In this document: positions 18,424 to 25,759 of the stretch, piece by piece
How positions within the stretch are numbered: the stretch's first letter is position 1
How the letters are laid out: each line of letters begins with the position of its first letter
Assembly: GCA_021792635.1 (NCBI GenBank)
Contig: JAJYUH010000001.1
Location: forward strand, 198,515 to 262,514
Length of the DNA stretch: 64,000 bases
Direction of reading: 5' to 3'
Source of the DNA: Natronospirales bacterium
GTDB lineage: Bacteria; Pseudomonadota; Gammaproteobacteria; Natronospirales; REEB76
Made by a program: the position numbers and the translations under genes
Notes under the pieces: generated by a model
Told to the model about the DNA's origin: nothing
The model's input: only the letters and a program-made list of their open reading frames with translations
Database searches by the model: none

Positions 18424-20091
18424 ATGAAACGGTTTGCAGTTTTCTTTCTGACTTTGCTGTTCAACATCGCCGCGGCGGCTGCACCGCCCAAGCCGGGTTA
18501 CGACGCAGTGGCCAGCGCTCAGCCCTTCGCCACCCGGGCCGGCATGCAGGTGATGGCCGAAGGCGGCAATGCTTTCGACGCGGCGGTGGCGGTGAGCGCG
18601 GCGCTGGCGGTGGTGGAACCCTACAGCTCGGGTCTCGGCGGCGGCGGTTTCTGGCTGCTGCATGACGCGAAGAATGGCCGCGATGTCTTTGTGGACGGCC
18701 GCGAATACGCACCGGCGGCGGCCACCGCCACCATGTACCAGGACCAGCAGGGCAACGTAATCCCCGGCGCATCGCTGAACGGGCCCTTGTCGGCTGCCAT
18801 CCCCGGCGAGGTGGCGGCGCTGGTTTACATCAACCAGCATTACGGCCGGCTGTCGCTGGCACAGGACCTGGCACCCGCTATCAAGCTGGCACGCAACGGA
18901 TTTCCCTTGGATCGGATGTTTCATGCAATGCTCGTGTCACGCGAGGCCAAACTGAAGCAATGGCCCGCGGCTTGGAAAGTGTTCTATCCCGACGGCCAAG
19001 TGCCGCCGGAGGGTTACAGGCTCAAACAACCGGATCTGGCCAACTCGCTGGAGTTGATCGCCAAACGGGGCGATGCGGGTTTTTACCAGGGCAAGCTCGC
19101 CAAGGAAATGGTGGAGGCGGTACGCACCCAGGGCGGCATCTGGTCACTGGAGGATTTGCGCGATTACAGGGTGGTGATACGCAAACCGTTGGTGGGCGAA
19201 TATCACGGCATGAAAATCATTTCTGCTCCGCCGTCATCTTCCGGCGGAATCGTGCTGCTGGAGGCGTTCAATATACTTTCGGGTTACGACCTGAGCCATG
19301 ATAGCGATCTCATGCGGAAGCATTTGATCATCGAGGCCATGCGTTATGCCTACCGCGACCGCGCCGATTACCTCGGCGATCCGGCGTTCGTGAAGATACC
19401 CCTGGCACGCCTGTTGAGCCCGTATTACGCTGCCGGCCTGCGCGCCACCATACTTCCCGATCGCGCCACCCCCAGCCGCGATCTGGCACCGGTGACGGCG
19501 GTCCCGCCGGAAAGTAATCACACCACTTCGATTTCCATACTCGATAAGGACGGCAACCGCGTGGCCGCCACCTTCACGGTGAACTTCCGCTTCGGCAGCG
19601 GCTTCATGCCGCCACATACCGGTGTGATTCTCAATGATGAGATGGACGATTTCGTATCCAAACCCGGCGTGCCCAACGGCTTCGGTCTGGTGGGCAACGC
19701 CGCCAATGCCATTGCGCCCCACAAGCGGCCGCTGTCCAGCATGACGCCCACCTTCCTGGAAACGCCGCGCGGTCTGGCGATCCTGGGCACACCTGGCGGC
19801 AGCCGTATCATCAGCATGGTGCTGCTGGGCGCGCTGGATTACTTCAACGGCGGAGATGCGAAGAGCATCGTCAGCATCCCGCGTTACCACATGCAGTACC
19901 TGCCGGACGTCGTGTTCTATGAGCCGGGCGCGTTCACAAAAGATGAAATCACGGGCCTTGAGAAAATGGGCTATACGCTCAGGCAAACCCGACCCTATGG
20001 CAACATGCAGGCCATCACCTGGAATTATAAGACAGGTAAAGTAACCGCGGCCTCCGACCCACGGGACATCGGTACGGCGGAAGTGAAATAA
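18424..20091 (+). CDS. ggt: Gamma-glutamyltransferase (glutathione hydrolase)
   Basis: Periplasmic Ntn hydrolase that cleaves glutathione. 555 residues with a signal peptide (about 1-20). The proenzyme processing site is ESNHTTSIS, with Thr367 as the future N-terminal nucleophile; the usual TTH is TTS here. Substrate-site motifs GVPNGFGLVG, KRPLSSMTPTF and GTPGGSRII follow. ATG 18424 gives a proper signal peptide; the frame is open much further upstream, but that part overlaps the ferredoxin gene. Confidence 0.93.
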   Translation: MKRFAVFFLTLLFNIAAAAAPPKPGYDAVASAQPFATRAGMQVMAEGGNAFDAAVAVSAALAVVEPYSSGLGGGGFWLLHDAKNGRDVFVDGREYAPAAATATMYQDQQGNVIPGASLNGPLSAAIPGEVAALVYINQHYGRLSLAQDLAPAIKLARNGFPLDRMFHAMLVSREAKLKQWPAAWKVFYPDGQVPPEGYRLKQPDLANSLELIAKRGDAGFYQGKLAKEMVEAVRTQGGIWSLEDLRDYRVVIRKPLVGEYHGMKIISAPPSSSGGIVLLEAFNILSGYDLSHDSDLMRKHLIIEAMRYAYRDRADYLGDPAFVKIPLARLLSPYYAAGLRATILPDRATPSRDLAPVTAVPPESNHTTSISILDKDGNRVAATFTVNFRFGSGFMPPHTGVILNDEMDDFVSKPGVPNGFGLVGNAANAIAPHKRPLSSMTPTFLETPRGLAILGTPGGSRIISMVLLGALDYFNGGDAKSIVSIPRYHMQYLPDVVFYEPGAFTKDEITGLEKMGYTLRQTRPYGNMQAITWNYKTGKVTAASDPRDIGTAEVK

Positions 20092-20114
20092 AAGGACGGG
20101 CTTCCCTTCATGGC

Positions 20115-20146
20115 CTTCTCTCTCCCCCTTCAGGGGGAGAGAGAAG
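20115..20146. repeat. Perfect 14-bp hairpin after ggt (C-rich/G-rich repeat type)
   Basis: CTTCTCTCTCCCCC pairs perfectly with its complement across a TTCA loop. There is no T-run, so it is more like a REP-type repeat than a terminator. Similar hairpins occur at 9604, 24326 and 53314. Confidence 0.65.
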
Positions 20147-20192
20147 AGCGAGGAAGTATTGGCTCTGTACACGCTCGCCTTAAGCATTCTGC

Positions 20193-20232
20193 TTGACCGA
20201 TACAGCCAATCAGGCATATGCTGGCATATGCC
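20193..20232 (+). promoter_or_regulatory. Promoter and palindromic operator of vapBC-1
   Basis: TTGACC at 20193-20198, 18 bases, TATGCT at 20217-20222. A perfect inverted repeat GGCATATGC-TG-GCATATGCC (20213-20232) covers the -10. VapB proteins bind such palindromes to repress their own operon. Confidence 0.7.
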
Positions 20233-20251
20233 AAAGTTGGAGGATTTGCCA

Positions 20252-20497
20252 ATGTCCGCGCCAAAACGCCATGCCCGCCTGTTCCGCAACGGCCGCAACC
20301 AGGCCCTGCGGATTCCGCGCGAATTCGAACTGCCGGGCAACGAAGTCATCCTCCAGAAAGAGGGTAACCGCCTGATCGTGCAACCCGTGCGCCGCGTCAG
20401 CGGCTTGGCCGAGCTCTTGGCCTCGTGGAAACCCCTGAAAGAAAACTTTCCGGACGTGGATTCAGGTTTGAAGCCCCTGGATGACATCAAGCTGTGA
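20252..20497 (+). CDS. vapB: VapB-type antitoxin (AbrB/SpoVT fold)
   Basis: 81 residues. The swapped-hairpin DNA-binding domain is seen in ARLFRNGRNQALRIPREFELP and NEVILQKEGNRLIVQP; the acidic tail (about 55-81) would cover the toxin. ATG 20252 follows GGAGG by 8 bases; an in-frame ATG at 20228 lies inside the operator and is less likely. Its last codons overlap the toxin start by 4 bases. Confidence 0.9.
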   Translation: MSAPKRHARLFRNGRNQALRIPREFELPGNEVILQKEGNRLIVQPVRRVSGLAELLASWKPLKENFPDVDSGLKPLDDIKL

Positions 20498-20904
20498 GCG
20501 CGGATCTGCGCTATCTGCTGGATACCAACATCGTTTCCGATCTGGTGCGTCGCCCCGACGGCGCCGCGGCGCGGCGTTTGCTGGCGGCGGGGCCCGAGCG
20601 TGCCGCGCTCAGCATCGTGGTGGCCTGCGAAATCCGGTTCGGTCTGCTTAAAGCGGGCTCACGGCAGTTGGCCCAACGTCTTGGCCGGATACTGGAACAT
20701 TTCAAGGTGCTGCCGCTGGAGGCGCCGGCGGATGCGCATTACGCGGACATCCGTACCGCGCTGGAGCGCGCCGGTACGCCCATCGGTCCCAACGACCTTC
20801 TGATAGCGGCCCAGGCGCGGGCGCTCGATCTGGTGCTGGTGACAGACAATGTGCGGGAATTCTCCCACGTCCCGGATTTGCGCATGGAAAACTGGCTGAG
20901 TTGA
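20494..20904 (+). CDS. vapC: VapC-type PIN-domain toxin ribonuclease
   Basis: 136 residues with the four acidic residues of the PIN active site: D10 (LLDTNIVSDL), E46 (ACEIRFG), D101 (GPNDLLIAA) and D118 (LVTDN). VapC toxins cleave tRNA or rRNA when the antitoxin is lost. GTG start in a GTGA overlap with vapB. This module lies between ggt and murB. Confidence 0.93.
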   Translation: MSADLRYLLDTNIVSDLVRRPDGAAARRLLAAGPERAALSIVVACEIRFGLLKAGSRQLAQRLGRILEHFKVLPLEAPADAHYADIRTALERAGTPIGPNDLLIAAQARALDLVLVTDNVREFSHVPDLRMENWLS

Positions 20905-20976
20905 TGCCCGCCGCCGCAATCGGGCCCCTGCAACGAATCAGCAAACCTTCCCGCGAGCTTGGGAGTCAAACAAAGA

Positions 20977-22005
20977 ATGTCAAAACTCACCGGTGTCTCC
21001 CTGTCCCCCAACGCCCCCCTCGACCGGCGCAACACTTTCCGCGTGTCGGTGCGGGCCGCGTGGCTCGCGGAGATCCGCGATGCGACGGCGATTCCCGAAG
21101 TGCTGGCCTTGACCCGGGTCAAAAACCTGCCATTCATGGTGCTGGGCGAGGGCAGCAACGTGCTGTTCACCCGCGATTTCGACGGCCTGATGTTCGCCAT
21201 GACCAATCGCGGTATCGAAATACTGGAAGACGATGGCAGGTCGGCGCGGGTGCGCGCGCAGGCGGGCGAAGACTGGCACGGCCTGGTGCGCTGGTCATTG
21301 GCGCAGGGCTTGTGCGGGCTGGAGAATTTGTCGCTCATTCCCGGCACCGTGGGCGCGGCGCCCATCCAGAACATCGGCGCCTACGGCGCGGAACTTTCGG
21401 AAACCCTGGAGACGGTCGAGGCTTATGACCGCGAGGCGGGAAAGTTCATGCGGCTGAATCGTGAGCAGTGCGGTTTCAGTTACCGCCAGAGCGTATTCAA
21501 GCAGCAGCCGGACCGCTGGATCATCACTGCTATTGAATCGCGTCTGCGCCGGAACGCGCCGCTGAAGCTCGATTACGCAGGCGTGCGCGAGGAACTGGCA
21601 GCCATGAACGTGAGTGCGCCGACAGCAAAGGACGTGTCTAAAGCGGTGTGCCGGCTGCGGCGGCGCAAGCTGCCGGACCCGGCGGTCATTGGCAATGCCG
21701 GCAGTTTCTTCAAGAACCCGGTTGTTTTGAGCGGTCAGGCGGATGAACTGCGGGCCGCTCATCCCGATTTACCGATTTTCAAGGCGCCCGACGGCAAAAA
21801 ACTCAGCGCCGCTTGGTTGATCGAGCAATGCGGCTGGAAAGGCTTCCGCGAAGGCGATGCCGCCGTGTCGGACAAGCACGCTCTGGTGCTGGTGAACCAC
21901 GGCCGCGCCACGGGCGGGCAAATCTGGTCGCTGGCGCAACGCATCCGAGATTCGGTGCGGGAAAAGTTCGGCATCCGGCTGGAGCCGGAGCCAAGGATTC
22001 TGTGA
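20977..22005 (+). CDS. murB: UDP-N-acetylenolpyruvylglucosamine reductase MurB
   Basis: FAD enzyme that makes UDP-MurNAc for peptidoglycan. 342 residues, type I architecture. FAD-site motifs GEGSNVLF and LIPGTVGAAPIQNIGAYG, the catalytic SYRQSVFK region, GNAGSFFKNP with the proton-donor Ser, and C-terminal EPEPRIL are present. ATG 20977 is preceded by GGGAG at 11 bases. It stands away from any mur/fts cluster and is framed by TA modules. Its last ~255 bases recur, diverged and frameshifted, at 22880-23132. Confidence 0.95.
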   Translation: MSKLTGVSLSPNAPLDRRNTFRVSVRAAWLAEIRDATAIPEVLALTRVKNLPFMVLGEGSNVLFTRDFDGLMFAMTNRGIEILEDDGRSARVRAQAGEDWHGLVRWSLAQGLCGLENLSLIPGTVGAAPIQNIGAYGAELSETLETVEAYDREAGKFMRLNREQCGFSYRQSVFKQQPDRWIITAIESRLRRNAPLKLDYAGVREELAAMNVSAPTAKDVSKAVCRLRRRKLPDPAVIGNAGSFFKNPVVLSGQADELRAAHPDLPIFKAPDGKKLSAAWLIEQCGWKGFREGDAAVSDKHALVLVNHGRATGGQIWSLAQRIRDSVREKFGIRLEPEPRIL

Positions 22006-22101
22006 TTTGATCGTGGCCATGCGCAAGAAATCTGATTTCTATCTGGTGCGAAGAAGCGGGAGAAAAACCATCGCACTCAGGCTGGAGCACCGCGGGAAAT
22101 A

Positions 22102-22145
22102 GTCAACTATGGTTGACAGGCAGGGAAGCGTGAACTATAGTTTAC
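22102..22145 (+). promoter_or_regulatory. Pair of related palindromes at the start of the RelE-like toxin gene
   Basis: GTCAACtatgGTTGAC (22102-22117) and GTGAACtataGTTTAC (22130-22145) are two versions of one 16-base palindrome, 28 bases apart centre to centre. They look like twin operator sites for the module's own antitoxin. The second covers the likely GTG start codon. Confidence 0.6.
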
Positions 22146-22444
22146 ACGTATTCGATCTCGTCAAAAGCAGTCTGTTTGACCGTTGGCTGGCGCATTTGCG
22201 GGATCGGCGGGCCAAGGCGCGAATTGAAGCGCGCATCCGCCGCATGAGTCTCGGTAATCCGGGGGACATCAGGGGGTTGGGCGGAAGTCTGTTCGAGATG
22301 CGGATTGATTTCGGCCCCGGTTACCGGGTGTACTACACACAACGCGGTACGCGGGTGATTCTGCTGCTCTGCGGCGGCGACAAGTCCACGCAGACCCAAG
22401 ACATCGCCTTGGCAAAGCGTCTCGTGCAGGAGTTTAAGGAGTGA
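22130..22444 (+). CDS. RelE/HigB-superfamily toxin (addiction-module killer protein type)
   Basis: About 104 residues in the family of small killer proteins whose genes precede their antitoxin. Motifs LFDRWLAHLRDRRAKARI, GNPGDIRGLGGSLFEMRIDFGPGYRVYY and LLCGGDKSTQTQDI are diagnostic. Such toxins cut mRNA, often at the ribosome. GTG 22130 has AGGGA about 5 bases upstream and gives an N-terminus closer to the family; ATG 22109 would add seven residues. It ends 4 bases before the antitoxin gene. Confidence 0.88.
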   Translation: MNYSLHVFDLVKSSLFDRWLAHLRDRRAKARIEARIRRMSLGNPGDIRGLGGSLFEMRIDFGPGYRVYYTQRGTRVILLLCGGDKSTQTQDIALAKRLVQEFKE

Positions 22445-22448
22445 AGCC

Positions 22449-22814
22449 ATGGCAAAAGCTAAAGTGACCTACAGTCGTTACGATACGGCGGATTACCTGC
22501 GGACCGAGGAAGACATCGCACTGTATATGGAAGCGGTGATGGAGGAAGGCGGCGATGACGCGAATTTGATTGCCCACGCGTTGGGTGATGTGGCGCGCGC
22601 CCGCAACATGAGCCAGCTCGCCCGCGAGGTGGGCATGACCCGCGAAGGGCTGTACAAGGCGTTGTCCAGCGAGGGTAATCCGAGCTTCGACACGATCATG
22701 AAAGTGACCAAAGCCTTGGGCCTGAAACTGGGTTTCAAACCCATCCGTGGCGTGCGTGGGGGCCGCAGAGTACGCCGGCCGGTCCGTCACACGTCGGCAA
22801 GTGCATCCCGGTAA
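22449..22814 (+). CDS. Helix-turn-helix antitoxin of the RelE-like module
   Basis: 121 residues. The family core is clear: YDTADYLRTEEDIALYM, LIAHALGDVARARNMSQLA and REGLYKALSSEGNPSF, a Cro/C1-type helix-turn-helix. Homologues usually end near GLKLGFKP; this one runs on for about 23 Arg/Gly/Ser-rich residues, as if the native stop were lost. That tail reaches towards the murB fragment and may mark the recombination joint. ATG 22449 lies 4 bases after the toxin stop. Confidence 0.87.
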   Translation: MAKAKVTYSRYDTADYLRTEEDIALYMEAVMEEGGDDANLIAHALGDVARARNMSQLAREVGMTREGLYKALSSEGNPSFDTIMKVTKALGLKLGFKPIRGVRGGRRVRRPVRHTSASASR

Positions 22815-22879
22815 GCACGCGGCTGGTGCGGTCTGAAACGTTTGTCCGGTCGCCGCCGGTGGGGCGCAAAAAACACCAA

Positions 22880-23132
22880 GCCGCGCATTCGGATGCGCCG
22901 GTATTTAATGCACCCGATGGCAAGAAACTCAGCGCCGCCTGGCTGATCGAGCGCTGCGGCTGGAAGCGGCTTCCGCGAGGGCGATGCTGGCGTGTCGGAC
23001 AAACACGCTCTGGTGCTGGTGAACCACGGCCGCGCCAGCGGCACGCAAATCTGGTCGCTAGCCGAGCGAATCCGCGATTCGGTGCAGGGAGAATTTGGGA
23101 TTCGGCTGGAGGCGGAGCCGAGGATTTTGTGA
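22880..23132 (+). pseudogene. Second, diverged 3' end of murB (frameshifted fragment)
   Basis: Starting near AAHSDAPVFNAPDGKKLSA this copies the last ~85 codons of murB, but as a relative rather than an identical repeat (I estimate about 85 percent at base level). An extra C after the CGWK codons shifts the frame; past it the murB sequence resumes (VSDKHALVLVNHGRAS) and reaches the same ARGATTTTGTGA-like end (last codons R-I-L-stop). No 5' part of murB is present. It lies directly behind the TA module. Confidence 0.9.
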
Positions 23133-23182
23133 TTGCTGTTGTGGTAGCAAGAAACTAATGGTTCAAAATTAGGTGCAGACGG

Positions 23183-24286
23183 TCATTCTCCAACGTTAAT
23201 GACGAGATCCCTCCCGAAGTGTATGTGTGCAACCTCACAAGCCATCTCGATAATTCGTTCGATCTGCGTTTTGCTGACATTAGTCCCTATAAACCAACCT
23301 GACTTTAACTGGGAGGAGTGTTCGCGTGCAAGATCAAGGCGTCCCGGATAAAGTTCTTCCGGGGTGCGTGCGAGATAGCGTCGTGTTCTACCGTGTTTAG
23401 GTCTAGATGCGAAGCGTTCGAGGAAAGTTGCATCCCGTTCTGAAAGTGCCTCAAAGACTTTAACAAGCACATCGCGACCATTACGACAGAGCGTGAAGTG
23501 TCCGTCGAACTTAAAGCCGATTCCTACCTGATGAGTTGCCCGGTTAGACGAGGTTGGTAGTGATTCAGCTGGTGCTTTTCGCACGGGCCGTGCCAGTTCA
23601 GCAGGAGTATTGGGTGATCGTAGAAAGACATTTTCCTTGAGGAACTTTGCGACGGTATCGAGACTGGGTTTAAATCCACACAAGTTTTCAACTTGGTCGG
23701 CAATCAATTCGAGAAGCAGATCATCTTCGTCATCGACAAGTTTTAACCATGCAGTTGGCAACTGGGTAAGTATTTGCCGATTTTTAGTAATGTTTTGGTA
23801 GTCTTCTCGCGCTGAAGTGATTGCATGTCCTGACGTGATCTCTGCGTAACTAAGGTACCGCTTAAACCTAGTGGCACATTCTTCAAGATCACGTTCGATA
23901 ATATCCAACTTATAGACGCGACGTTCTCCGTAATCTCCCTGCTCTGCAGGTAGGTAGAAGTTCCACTCTTGACCGTCTGTCAGAATCGCTAGCGGTACCC
24001 CAGCATGAAACGCGTATTCGAAGAGCTGTCGTTCTCCACCATCAGTTTGTCCAATTTGTTTTACTTCAATAAACGCAATCGGTTTTGTAGCAGGGTGGCA
24101 CAGCGCAAAATCCACACGCCTACCTTCAAGCGAATACTCAGGGCAGACAACTTGTGTGTTAGCTATTGGCCAATCGAGTGCTTGCAGAAGATGGAGGACG
24201 ATTCCCTGGGATATGGCAGCTTCGTTTGCGTATTGCCCGGTCCTAACTCTTATGCGAATGTCTTCAATGATGTGTTGGAGTGTCAT
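23183..24286 (-). CDS. Predicted restriction-type endonuclease (HsdR N-terminal-like)
   Basis: 367 residues. The N-terminal PD-(D/E)xK nuclease core is visible: E22 (YANEAAISQ), RRVDFAL with D59, and FIEVKQIG with E74 and K76. YAFHAGVPLAILTDGQEWNFY is typical of the HsdR_N / predicted type IV restriction family (COG2810-like). The C-terminal ~120 residues (LYPGRLDLAREHSSQLKSGWFIG) form a separate domain I cannot name. The gene is visibly richer in A/T than its neighbours, suggesting transfer. No methylase or specificity gene is adjacent, so it is probably a stand-alone nuclease. Confidence 0.75.
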   Translation of the reverse strand: MTLQHIIEDIRIRVRTGQYANEAAISQGIVLHLLQALDWPIANTQVVCPEYSLEGRRVDFALCHPATKPIAFIEVKQIGQTDGGERQLFEYAFHAGVPLAILTDGQEWNFYLPAEQGDYGERRVYKLDIIERDLEECATRFKRYLSYAEITSGHAITSAREDYQNITKNRQILTQLPTAWLKLVDDEDDLLLELIADQVENLCGFKPSLDTVAKFLKENVFLRSPNTPAELARPVRKAPAESLPTSSNRATHQVGIGFKFDGHFTLCRNGRDVLVKVFEALSERDATFLERFASRPKHGRTRRYLARTPEELYPGRLDLAREHSSQLKSGWFIGTNVSKTQIERIIEMACEVAHIHFGRDLVINVGE

Positions 24287-24325
24287 AGTTTCTAGAGTCG
24301 TGCCGTAATTTTGTAAAAAGCCCCC

Positions 24326-24358
24326 TCACCCTTCCCTCTCCCGCGAGAGGAGAGGTGA
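24326..24358. repeat. Imperfect hairpin of the C-rich/G-rich repeat type
   Basis: CCTCTC-CCGC-GAGAGG forms the core, with TCACC/GGTGA pairing outside a small internal loop. Composition matches the other intergenic hairpins of this window. It lies between the nuclease gene and the mini-gene. Confidence 0.5.
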
Positions 24359-24384
24359 CAAAGTGGCTGGCGAAGTCAGCATGC

Positions 24385-24549
24385 TCACAACGCGTTAAAA
24401 ATCCCGCCGATGAGTGCATTGGCGACACCGAAGCCCGCGCTCATCCCTAAGCCGCTGGTCACGTTGCCCCAGAAACCGCCGCCGCGCGGCGCCATCAGCG
24501 TCTGGTTCTGAATCTGCACATTGATGACGATCTGCTTGAGGTCCGGCAT
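24385..24549 (-). CDS. 54-residue shortened copy of the 25287-25685 protein
   Basis: The C-terminal 32 residues (GGGFWGNVTSGLGMSAG...GGIFNAL) repeat the end of the protein at 25287-25685 with few changes, and the first 16 (MPDLKQIVINVQIQNQ) match its residues around 47-62 (LDLKQIAINVQSQNQ). The middle and N-terminus are missing, yet the frame is intact. The ATG is 4 bases after the vapC stop, so it would be translated with the TA module. It may be a relic or an expressed small glycine-rich peptide. Confidence 0.6.
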   Translation of the reverse strand: MPDLKQIVINVQIQNQTLMAPRGGGFWGNVTSGLGMSAGFGVANALIGGIFNAL

Positions 24550-24553
24550 CTGG

Positions 24554-24952
24554 TCACACGGTCCAGTCTTCTATGCGCAGGCCCGCAACTTGGCGAAATG
24601 TTTTGTCGCTGCTCACCAGGGTGGCTTTCACGGCCAGCGCATGTGCGGCGATAAGCATATCGAGCGGCCCCAGTAATTTTCCCTGTCGCTCCATGTCGGC
24701 GCGCACCGGCCCATACTGCTCCGCGGTAACGCTGTCCCAGGGCAGCACCTCGATGCGATTCAGGAACTCGGAAACAAGCGTGTGCAATGATTTTGCGTTC
24801 TGGCGCTTTGCCAGCCCGAACAGCAGTTCACCCTTGGTAATTGAGGATATGCAAACGGCCGACATCTGTGTCTTCACCAGCCGCCTGGTTACACGCGGAT
24901 GCGACCTGAGCAGGTGGCTCACGATGTTGGTATCGAGCATGTAACGCGTCAC
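24554..24952 (-). CDS. vapC: VapC-type PIN-domain toxin ribonuclease (second module)
   Basis: 132 residues. PIN motifs: MLDTNIVSHLLR (first Asp), ITKGELLFGL (Glu), LGPLDMLIAAHAL (Asp) and LVSSDKTFRQV (Asp), with the family ending LRIEDW. GTG start in a GTGA overlap with vapB, as in the first module. It differs substantially from the toxin at 20494, so the modules are not recent copies of each other. Confidence 0.93.
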   Translation of the reverse strand: MTRYMLDTNIVSHLLRSHPRVTRRLVKTQMSAVCISSITKGELLFGLAKRQNAKSLHTLVSEFLNRIEVLPWDSVTAEQYGPVRADMERQGKLLGPLDMLIAAHALAVKATLVSSDKTFRQVAGLRIEDWTV

Positions 24953-25209
24953 TTCTCCAGACCCCGCAGCGGGTCACGATCCTGTGCGCTCTGGTTCCGC
25001 TCCCGTGCATCCAGGAAGTCGGCCGGAACCTCGGCGGACTTCAGAGCGGAGAGAAAGCCCTCCCATGTTGCCGGCTTGTCTGACAGGATGACATCGCCGG
25101 TTTCCGGATCACGACGGATATACACTTCCTTGGTTCTGAAACGGAACGCAGCGGGCAGGCGCACCGCTTGGCTGCGACCATTGGAGAACAATTTGGCGAT
25201 GTGGTTCAT
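24949..25209 (-). CDS. vapB: VapB-type antitoxin (second module)
   Basis: 86 residues with the AbrB-like motif AKLFSNGRSQAVRLPAAFRF and EVYIRRDPETGDVILSD, then an acidic/polar tail that would bind the toxin. ATG 25209 is preceded by GGAAG at 8 bases; earlier in-frame codons lie in the operator. Its promoter region contains a perfect palindrome at 25231-25252. Confidence 0.9.
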   Translation of the reverse strand: MNHIAKLFSNGRSQAVRLPAAFRFRTKEVYIRRDPETGDVILSDKPATWEGFLSALKSAEVPADFLDARERNQSAQDRDPLRGLEK

Positions 25210-25230
25210 GATTATATCTTCCAGGCTTGT

Positions 25231-25252
25231 GGTATATACTGAAGTATATACC
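25231..25252 (-). promoter_or_regulatory. Perfect palindromic operator of vapBC-2
   Basis: GGTATATACT-GA-AGTATATACC: 10-base arms around 2 bases, lying 22-43 bases before the vapB start. The geometry (long arms, 2-base centre) is the same as at vapBC-1, but the sequence differs, so cross-regulation is unlikely. Confidence 0.7.
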
Positions 25253-25286
25253 ATCTATTCAAAACAGCAAGGCAAAAATTGTGACA

Positions 25287-25685
25287 TTACAGCGCGTTGA
25301 AAATCCCGCCGATGAGAGCGTTGGCAACGCCGAAGCCCGCACCCATCCCCAAGCCGCTGGTCACGTTGCCCCAGAAACCGCCGCCGCTGGGCGTCGTCTG
25401 GCTGCCCCAACCGCGTGCCTGCATGGTGGGATTGGGATGGGTGTCCAACTGTTGCTCCAGATCATGCATGTGCTCTGCCATCTGGTTGACCATGGCTGCC
25501 AGTTGCTGGTTCTGGGACTGCACGTTGATGGCGATCTGCTTCAGGTCCAGCATCCATTCTTTGCCGGTGGCGGGATCCGGAGCTTGGCTGCTGATTTTCT
25601 GCGCCAGGCTCTGAAATTGCTGCGCCAAGTCCTGGGTCTGCTGTTCGATTTCGGCGATCTGATGGGTGGCGTCGGTATAGTCCAT
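25287..25685 (-). CDS. Coiled-coil protein with glycine-rich C-terminus, unknown function
   Basis: 132 residues. The N-terminal ~80 are Gln-rich and predicted to be helical coiled coil (IAEIEQQTQDLAQQFQSL, MVNQMAEHMHDLEQQLD); the last 30 are Gly-rich and mildly hydrophobic (GGGFWGNVTSGLGMGAGFG). No family is recognised. GAGGTG precedes the ATG. A shortened relative of its 3' end lies on the far side of vapBC-2 in the same orientation. Confidence 0.7.
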   Translation of the reverse strand: MDYTDATHQIAEIEQQTQDLAQQFQSLAQKISSQAPDPATGKEWMLDLKQIAINVQSQNQQLAAMVNQMAEHMHDLEQQLDTHPNPTMQARGWGSQTTPSGGGFWGNVTSGLGMGAGFGVANALIGGIFNAL

Positions 25686-25759
25686 GGTGGTTCACCTCAT
25701 AAGGGTCTACGGGATGCCGGTTAGAGGGTATCCGGGACTTTCTGTTCCTTGGAGAGCGG

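Noticed and set aside
20193..25252. Prophage or integrative element
   Set aside because: No integrase, structural phage gene, tRNA attachment site or long direct repeat was found around the island.
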